A stretch of DNA of 64,000 nucleotides from positions 5,391,913 to 5,455,912 of the forward strand of contig JAKJHU010000066.1 of NCBI GenBank assembly GCA_022316685.1, written 5' to 3'. Shown piece after piece: positions 58,250 through 64,000 of this stretch. The notes beneath the pieces are model-generated. The model made no database searches. It saw nothing but the letters and a program-made list of their open reading frames with translations, and was not told where the DNA came from. The position numbers and the translations under genes were made by a program. Source of the DNA: Progne subis subis. Its lineage: Eukaryota; Chordata; Aves; Passeriformes; Hirundinidae. Numbering within the stretch: the stretch's first letter is position 1; each line of letters begins with the position of its first letter.

Positions 58250-58961
58250 TGTCCCAGTTTGGAAAGACAGGGAAAACCGGAGCCTCCCTTGGAATGGAGG
58301 GTGTAAACCCCCTCCCTCCGAATTATTACAGTTTAGGGGCTCTCAGGCAAAGATATGGGAATGGGAATAACAGTTCTTTATTAGGAATGTTAAAAATAAA
58401 AAATGCTGTAGAACAAAAAACCCCAAACAAACAAAAATAAAGCACTGACAGAGTCAGAACAATGTTGTTGGTCAGGGTGTTGGGAGCAGCCCCAATAAAT
58501 CCTCCTGCAGCGCCAGGTGTGGCTCTGTTGGAGCAATGATCCTGGAGCAGGGTGAAGTTTCCCTCTGGAGCTCCAGCAGTGCTGAGCTGGGTCAGGTTTT
58601 CCTCTGGCAATCCAGTGCACACACACAGGCTGTGCTGCTGTTCCCAATGCCAGCTTTTATCCAGCTGGGAATGCCGGGCTCCTCCCCTGGGCTGATGGAA
58701 TTGTCTCAGCCATGCAGTGAGCCTCGACGGCCCATGAACAGCAGATAACTGCTGCAGGGAGGATGGGTCCTGGAAGAGATAAAAACACTGCCCCAGCTGG
58801 TTTTATCAGCTGGCCCATGACCAGGAGACACCCACTCCATACCCCCGGAATTATGAGGGATGGGTCATGGAAGATATGAAGAAAACCCCTCCCCAACCGG
58901 TTCCAACAGATGGCAATAAAATACAAATCTTTGTTTACATCTTGCACTGCAGCCCAAGACA
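58250..58961 (-). mobile_element. Solo LTR, ERVL-like family B, copy 2
   Basis: The + strand starts TGTCCCAGTTTGG and ends GCCCAAGACA. The - strand has GGATAAAAGCTGG and downstream AATAAAGAACTG, so it is oriented - like copy 1. Flanking 5-bp sequences CTGTT and CTGCT differ at one base; a 5-bp duplication suits ERVL-type elements. It carries a roughly 90-bp segment near 58.56-58.65 kb and another near 58.78-58.91 kb absent from copy 1. Confidence 0.78.
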
Positions 58962-59020
58962 CTGCTCCTTCCTGCTTGCATTCAGAATGTTTTTATTGAG
59001 CATTGTCTTGTCCACCCCAG

Positions 59021-59178
59021 GTTCCAGAACTCAGCTCTTCCCAGAGGAAGAGTCGTCCCCAGGCAAAGGAACTCCTGCGCGCGCTCGGACTCCATCCTTC
59101 GGTGACTTCCTGGACCCTTTTGCCAAAAGCTATCCCAGAGACCTCCTGGAAGCGCTGATTGCACCACCAGGCTCTGTG
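59021..59178 (+). CDS. LRGUK: LRGUK exon 16 (tail, start)
   Basis: The exon is phase 1 to 0: SRTQLFPEEESSPGKGTPAR, then ARTPSFGDFLDPFAKSYPRD and LLEALIAPPGSV. The SFGDFLDPFAKSYPRDLLEA part looks like a conserved helix. Acceptor tccaccccag; donor gtaagg. It begins 59 bp after the family B LTR copy 2. Confidence 0.88.
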
Positions 59179-59284
59179 GTAAGGAGCAGTTCCTCTCGCC
59201 TTAGAAATGAGGAGTTGGAGTCAAACCTTCCTTTCTCCAGGGAAAATTGGCTCCTGTTCTCTGCCCCGTTTTGATCTCTACAAC

Positions 59285-59350
59285 ATTTCCCAGTTCTGAA
59301 TCATGGAGTGGTTTGGGGTGGAAGGGGCCTTAAAGATCATCCAGTCTTAA
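59285..59350 (-). repeat. Short CR1 3' end fragment
   Basis: aatcatggagtggtttgggg and tggaaggggccttaaagatc mark an antisense CR1 3' end. Confidence 0.8.
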
Positions 59351-59654
59351 AGATCACCCTGCCATTCCACACCTTCTGGAATTCCTGTTGTGCACATTCC
59401 CAAAAAAAGGTGAAGGAGCTGGAATGGGAAGTTTTTTGGAGCTGAGAGATTTAGGGCAGGAGTCGTCTCTCCCACCAGGGCTCTGGGACGGAGCAGTTTA
59501 GGATTCGGGCACCAAAAAGGATTTGATCTTTTCCCACAAATACTCACCCCTGCCACGGCAATAAAAATAATGGGGAGAAATCCAAATCCCAGGATCTGTG
59601 CCCTGTTTTTTTCCCCTCATGATGTGACTGAGTCTCTGTTGGTGTCCTCAGCTT

Positions 59655-59940
59655 GGCTGTGGTGGAATCCTGGAATGGTTTGGGTGGTAAGGGACCTTGA
59701 ACTCATCCAGTTCCACCCTCTGGACACTTCCCTCTATCCCAGGGTGCTCCAAACCCCATCCTTGGACATTTCCAGGGATGGAGCAGCCACAGCTGCCCTG
59801 GGAATTCCATTCCAGGGCCTCCTCACCCTCACAGAGAAGAATTCCTTCCCAAGATCCCATCCAACCCTTCCCTCTTTCAGTTTAAGGCCAATCCCCCTTG
59901 TCCTGTCACTCCATTCCCTTGGGACTGAGGCAGCAAAACT
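59655..59940 (-). repeat. CR1 LINE 3' fragment
   Basis: Antisense CR1: tcctggaatggtttgggtgg, ccttggacatttccagggat and gaattccttcccaagatccc. Confidence 0.9.
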
Positions 59941-60249
59941 CAGAGAAGAGCACAAATCGTATTTTCTGACCGTTTTTACTCCAGAATAAATCCATTAATG
60001 ATTTCATCCATTTGTGTGCCGGTGTAAGGAGCAGAATTTCATCTCTCAGTTCTACACAACGCCGTGGAATTGTCCTGTTCCACGGGAACAGCTGGATGCA
60101 CTCCACAGGAGCACGAGGATTCCTTATCAACGTCATCCCATGGCAGTGGAAAACTCGTCCAGCCGAGCCCTTCCCAGCTTTATTCCAGTGATATCTGCCA
60201 GGGATCAAATTTCATCACATTTTTCACCTGCTTTTGCTTTTTTAATCAG

Positions 60250-60277
60250 CAAAATGCTTGGAATTCAAACAACCTCC
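60250..60277 (+). CDS. LRGUK: LRGUK exon 17 (tentative, 28 bp)
   Basis: QNAWNSNNL follows a good acceptor (tgcttttttaatcag) and ends at CTCC|GTAAAC. Its phase (0 to 1) is exactly what is needed to join exon 16 to exon 18. The intron after it is only 97 bp but pyrimidine-rich at its end. Support is splice and phase logic only. Confidence 0.45.
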
Positions 60278-60374
60278 GTAAACTCCAGCTTCATCCCTCT
60301 TTTTTTTTTTTATATTTTCTCCCTAATAGTCCTTTTCCCCAAGACATTCCCCCTGCAGCTGCTCCTTTTTACAG

Positions 60375-60435
60375 GACAACAGCAGCAAAAAGAGGAAAAA
60401 AAACCCGAAACCTGTAAAATCAGTTCCATTCCGGG
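60375..60435 (+). CDS. LRGUK: LRGUK exon 18 (tentative)
   Basis: In phase 1 to 2 it reads QQQQKEEKKPETCKISSIP after acceptor ctccttttttacag, ending at donor gtgatg. A different frame (DNSSKKRKKNPKPVKSVPFR, phase 0 to 1) is also open, so the frame depends on exon 17 being real. Confidence 0.45.
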
Positions 60436-60568
60436 GTGATGCCATCGTTAGGATGAGGGATGGCTTGGCAGGCACCACAATTCCCCTTTTTCTGTGCGTT
60501 TGTAACTCCTCTGACGTTTAAAATCAGCGCTGGGGGTGGGGGAACAACCCCTGCCCTCCTTTTCCCAG

Positions 60569-60725
60569 GATTTGGGAGAAAGTTACGGCTGAGAAAGTGG
60601 GCGATGCGAAACAGGGCAACTCCCAGCTTTCAGTTTCCCGGAATGGAATCCCTCTTTTCAAAGTGCAAAAGTTCCCACACCGCCAGGAGCGCTGCTCATC
60701 TTCATCCAAAACTTCGCTCTCAAAG
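60569..60725 (+). CDS. LRGUK: LRGUK exon 19 (basic, Ser-rich tail)
   Basis: Bounded by acceptor ccttttcccag and donor gtgagg. In phase 2 to 0 it reads IWEKVTAEKVGDAKQGNSQL, then SVSRNGIPLFKVQKFPHRQE and RCSSSSKTSLSK. The phase 1 frame is also open (FGRKLRLRKWAMRNR...), so the exon is more certain than its frame. Confidence 0.6.
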
Positions 60726-60963
60726 GTGAGGGAGAAGCCGAAACATTTCCTCGGTGACTCCCTACCCCAACAATTTCTATTTTTTTTTTTTTCACTTTTA
60801 TTTTCATAATTTACGCTTTGTGAAGTGGTTTATGGATTATTTGCCTCAGGTTTAACTCACTTGGTGGCCACAAAGCTCTTTTTTTTCCTTATTATTCTCC
60901 TTTTCCAAGGAATACCTTTGTGTTATTTACCGCTCTGAGTTTTCACTCTGTTTTTCCACGCAG

Positions 60964-60991
60964 CGAAATCTTCACAGTGCCAACACTCAAG
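60964..60991 (+). CDS. LRGUK: LRGUK exon 20 (or alternative terminal exon to 61014)
   Basis: After acceptor tttttccacgcag the frame reads RNLHSANTQ and reaches a possible donor GTGAAG in phase 1. If not spliced, the same frame runs on as GEAQDAS and stops at TAG 61012-61014, giving a shorter isoform of about 746 residues. Confidence 0.5.
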
Positions 60992-61330
60992 GTGAAGCCC
61001 AAGATGCCTCTTAGACCAAATTAAATGGGGAAAATAGAAATATTTCTGCAACTCTAAAGCCAAATTTTGGCTCAGCTGTTACCTTTGGGGCTGTTAACGA
61101 CTTTGGCACCCAAACAATGTCCTGTCACGGCAGTAACCACACTCCTCTCACTTCATGGAGAACTGAAATAAAAAAACAAGAGATTCACGTGAATTATCAA
61201 TGAACAAAACAAGAATCTGATTCCTCCTCCCTCGTGCTGAGGCCAGCCCCGCCCTCATTTTCTCTGCCAGTAATTAATTACAAAAGGTGAGAACAGAAAT
61301 GTTCTTTACCTGTAATCCATCCAGGAATAA

Positions 61331-61628
61331 TAAAAAAAAAGGGTCAGAATTCTATATTTAACAGAATAAAGGGGTCAGAATTTTACATTTAACAGAATAA
61401 AATGAAATTAAAACCAAGCTCAGGGACAAAAAAAAAAGGGTCCGAATTCTATATTTAACAGAATAAAATTAAATTAAAACCAAGCTCAGGGACAAAAAAA
61501 AGGTCAGAATTTTACATTTAACAGAATAAAATGAAATTAAAACCAAGCTCAGGGACAAAAAAAAAAAATAAAGAAGGGTCAGAACTTTACGTTTAACAGA
61601 ACAAAATGAAATTAAAACCAAGCTCAGT
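61331..61628. repeat. AT-rich tandem array, ~65-bp unit, 4-5 copies
   Basis: GGGTCAGAATTCTATATTTA (or tttacattta) followed by acagaataaaatgaaattaa and aaccaagctcagggac recurs four to five times, with A runs of varied length between units. Confidence 0.9.
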
Positions 61629-61852
61629 GGGCGTCTGAGCAGAGTAAAATTATTTACTTGGGTAAATAGGGAAGGAATTCACAATTGTGGTGAGAACATC
61701 GAGCAGATTAACTGTGCTCTGTCTCAGCCCATGACAAAACACCTCTGCTGCAGCCACGATTTCCCCATTAAATTGATAACTATCGGCGCTATCAGCCGAT
61801 AACGAAGCAGGAGTTAATAAGGTTCCCCTGTAAATTCCATTTTTTTTTTCAG

Positions 61853-61909
61853 CTCACCGTGGTGCTGGGTTTGTCTGCCCTGACAAATTACCTCGTCCCA
61901 CAGCACACG
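61853..61909 (+). CDS. LRGUK: LRGUK exon 21 (symmetrical, tentative)
   Basis: A 57-bp symmetrical exon between acceptor ttttttttttcag and donor gtaatt. In phase 1 it reads AHRGAGFVCPDKLPRPTAH. Being a multiple of three it could be skipped without a frameshift. All three phases need RNA support. Confidence 0.45.
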
Positions 61910-62337
61910 GTAATTAACACGCCCTTCGAACTCCCAGCCTGATGAGATCTCGTTGTCCAAAGTCACTTTTAACTCGCTGCAGTTTGCTCCAGGAAATTCC
62001 TTCTTTCACGGAATCGAGGTTGGACGGAACTCCGAGATCACGGTCGCCACTAAACCCTGGCCTCGAGTGCCACATCTTCATTTTTTCACATTTTCTCACC
62101 TTTTTCTTCCCTGTTTATTTCCCAACCATTCCAGGCTTGGTGACTCCACCACTGCCATGGGCAGCTGTTCCGATGCTTGGTGGGTTTTTCCGTGATTTCC
62201 CTAAAATCCACCCTGAGCCTCCCCTGCTCCTCCCTGTCAGGGATTTGTGGAGGTTTTTCGATTCCTGTGACGGGATTAAGCTTCACTAGAGACCAAAAAT
62301 TGCATCATTCCAAGCCAAAAAAAAAATACTTCAGACC

Positions 62338-62590
62338 TGAATTTGTTATTTATTTTTATGTTTATTTTATGTTATGTTTATTTTATTTCGTTTAGTTTAG
62401 TTTCATTTCATTTTGTTTATTTACATTTATTTTTGTTTATTTTATTTTATGTTTATTTTATGTTTATTTTATTTAGTTTGGTTTGGTTTATTTACATTTA
62501 GTTTAGTTTAGGTTTTGTTTATTTTATGTTTATTTTATTTTATTTTTTTGTTTATTTTACTTATGGCATCTATTTCATTTACGTTATTTA
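62338..62590. repeat. T-rich low-complexity (TTTATTTTATG)n
   Basis: An irregular tract of TTTATTTTATGTTTATTTTA-like repeats, about 250 bp, in the intron before exon 22. Confidence 0.85.
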
Positions 62591-62778
62591 TTTTAAATCC
62601 AGCACCTCGTTAGTCCTAACCCAACCCCGCTGTTCTCCCAGGACATCTAAATGCAAACCCTCTGGAACCTCAGCGGGAGAAAGGACGATCCCAGACATTT
62701 AAATCACCACAAATAATTTTAAATTGCTGCTTAAAATTGATTTTTTTTTTTTTTTTCCCTTTTTTCTCTCTTTCCCAG

Positions 62779-62837
62779 GAGGAAGCCTCTCTCCAAAGAC
62801 GTTTCTCCGCAGCACATCAGGCTCTTCTCTTCCACAG
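62779..62837 (+). CDS. LRGUK: LRGUK exon 22 (tentative)
   Basis: Acceptor ctctctttcccag and donor gtaacc. In phase 1 to 0 it reads GSLSPKTFLRSTSGSSLPQ. The Ser-rich sequence suits the tail. No stop is reached, so at least one more exon is required, inside the last 1.16 kb or beyond the window. Confidence 0.45.
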
Positions 62838-64000
62838 GTAACCTGGAATAATTCCAATGAAATTCCTTGCAATCAACCCCAAAACGCCTTTTTAGGGGTT
62901 TTCTTCCCCCATTCCTCTGAGGGACGAGGGATCACAAACTGCCAGGGGTTGCAAATCTCACTGAGAAATCTCATTTTTTTTTCAATCCAGTCCTCCAAAT
63001 AAATCACAGCTTTTGACTTGGGAGTGCAGCAGTCCCCAGATGAGCACTGAAAACCTCCCAGCCGCAAGTAACTTGTCCAAAATGACGAAATTATTACAAG
63101 TTTCTGTGAGAGAAGGAAAAAAGAGCATTTTTTTGGCAGCTCACAGTCCCTGAGGTGATTTTTTTAGCAGCAGTAATTAGTGTTGGAAGGTCAACACAAA
63201 AGTTTTTTCTGCAGTTTAAATACGATTTTTCTCTGTTTAAAAAGGATTTTTAATGCTGATTCCACTTCTTAATTTAATTTTTTTTACTATTTGTTAATGG
63301 ATGTCGTATTGACCACCTTTCTTCTTCTTCTTCCTTGTGCTCAGAGCCTCCAAAAATTGGTCAAAAACTAGAAATATCAATAAATCTTCTTTGACTGATC
63401 TTTTTATGGCTCTCCTGCCTTTCCCCCTGGTGCAAACCTTCCTAACCCAAATTTTTTCCCTACCTGCCACGGAAAATCTCACAGTGGTGGAATTTAAATG
63501 AGGAAAAGAAATAGAAAATGTCAGCTCGTTCCAGCCACCAGCTCCACGTTGCAGATGTGCTGGTGAGGATTATCCCAGTGGCAGAGTCTGGAGTTTTTTA
63601 TTTTAAAAATAAAAAGGAAGGAAATAATTAAAACCTCCAGGATTAAACTGCCCCTAGAAAACCAATGTGTTCAAGCTCATAGGCAGATGAATTTTGCAAA
63701 CCTTTACTGAAAGAAAAGGGGTTTTAAGCAGTTGATTCATTTACTTTGGATTTATTTTGAAATGAGAAGGAAAAAATGGAAACCGCCGTTTTCTTCTGCT
63801 GGAAGTTTGGGGTTTGATCTGCAGCACAAATTCCTCGCCTCAGCTTGCTTTAATTATTGATTTTTGCTGCCTTTATCCCACAACTTTCACTCCTGGGAAG
63901 CTGATTTTGGAGTTAAACTCCAGGGCAGGTGAGAGAAAATCCTGTCAGCCCCGATCAGCCTTTCCTGTGGAGATCTGGCCCTGAGGGACAGGTGGGAACG
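62838..64000 (+). other. Sequence after LRGUK exon 22
   Basis: Unique sequence without recognised repeat. An acceptor-like ttttttctgcag near 63215 leads in phase 0 to FKYDFSLFKKDF and a TAA, a weak candidate for the last exon. No poly(A) signal with clear downstream elements can be assigned. Confidence 0.35.

Larger units (their letters stand above)
59179..60249 (+). other. LRGUK: LRGUK intron 16 (with possible missed exon)
   Basis: The intron contains CR1 fragments near 59.29-59.35 and 59.655-59.94 kb. A possible small phase 0 to 0 exon (acceptor tttttactccag ending 59994; donor gtaagg at about 60024) reads NKSINDFIHLCAG; I left it out because no homology supports it. Confidence 0.4.
26163..62837 (+). 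other. LRGUK: LRGUK gene model (22 coding exons seen; 3' end open)
   Basis: LRGUK is a leucine-rich-repeat protein fused to a guanylate-kinase-like domain. In mouse it is needed for basal body docking, manchette function and sperm tail growth. The assembled exons read in one continuous frame with matched splice phases. Approximate residues are: 1-75 acidic N-terminus; 112-316 nine LRRs of the LxxLxLxxNxIx type (for example LQKMDLSSNKIN, LTQLGLSHNRLT, LEVINLEDNQVA); 317-345 LRR cap; 346-390 linker; 391-578 guanylate-kinase-like domain with P-loop GPLAGGKR (397-404); 579-777 Ser/Lys/Arg-rich tail. Known vertebrate LRGUK proteins are roughly 800 residues, so little or nothing is missing except perhaps a last exon. 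Sixteen exons are strong; the last six rest on phase and splice-site logic because the tail is poorly conserved. The neighbour upstream is EXOC4, as in other amniotes. Confidence 0.9.

Noticed and set aside
54245..58961. One provirus with two LTRs
   Set aside because: The interval holds an LRGUK exon, a minisatellite and CR1, and no viral genes; these are two independent solo LTRs.
60014..60439. + strand frame of about 140 residues in intron 16
   Set aside because: It contains a translated T run and lacks a good acceptor in phase; only its last 61 bases coincide with tentative exon 18, there in the same frame.
1..64000. tRNA, rRNA or snRNA genes
   Set aside because: No A/B box pair with a foldable cloverleaf, snRNA signature or rRNA segment was seen; ZNF143-like sites at 25.93-26.00 kb belong to the LRGUK promoter, not an snRNA gene.

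Overview
This window is vertebrate nuclear DNA, almost certainly from a bird. It holds many decayed copies of a CR1-type LINE with the usual avian 3' end (the 'tggaatggtttgggttggaagggacc' style end and ATTCTRTG-like terminal repeats), short solo LTRs, intron-split genes with consensus GT..AG junctions, and the gene order EXOC4 then LRGUK on the same strand, as in other amniotes. A songbird is my guess from the abundance of solo LTRs and minisatellites; that part is inference only.

Layout. Positions 1-17,114 are the last intron of EXOC4 (exocyst component Sec8), carrying CR1 fragments, two solo LTRs, a 700-bp GGAAA polypurine tract and a 40/81-bp minisatellite. The final EXOC4 exon is 17,115-17,352, ending in the PDZ-ligand tail ITTV, followed by its 3'UTR. 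About 18.4-25.85 kb is intergenic with several CR1 fragments. A CpG-rich promoter at about 25.88-26.16 kb carries two ZNF143/Staf-like sites, an inverted CCAAT box, an RFX X-box-like site and a YY1-like site. From 26,163 to near the right edge lies LRGUK (leucine-rich repeats and guanylate kinase domain), of which I assembled 22 coding exons in phase. The first 16 give about 647 residues: an acidic N-terminus, nine LRRs, a linker and a complete guanylate-kinase-like domain. The last six give a low-complexity tail and are less certain. The 3' end of the gene is not proven to be inside the window.

The LRGUK introns are unusually rich in tandem arrays. At least seven unrelated arrays or duplications lie between 34.9 and 61.7 kb, with units of about 32, 40, 65, 146, 158, 180-220 and 432 bp. 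Several sit within 150 bp of an exon. There is also a 690-bp tract made almost only of A and C. Three copies of one solo-LTR family (about 390 bp, 6-bp target duplications) and two copies of another (550-710 bp) are scattered through both genes; at least two, probably three, landed inside older CR1 copies.

The two genes have separate jobs. EXOC4 is a general vesicle-tethering subunit. LRGUK is, from work in mammals, a spermatid protein needed for manchette and tail formation, which fits the RFX-type site in its promoter. I see no sign of an undescribed gene system. The most unusual content is the tandem-repeat load of the LRGUK introns and the promoter architecture.
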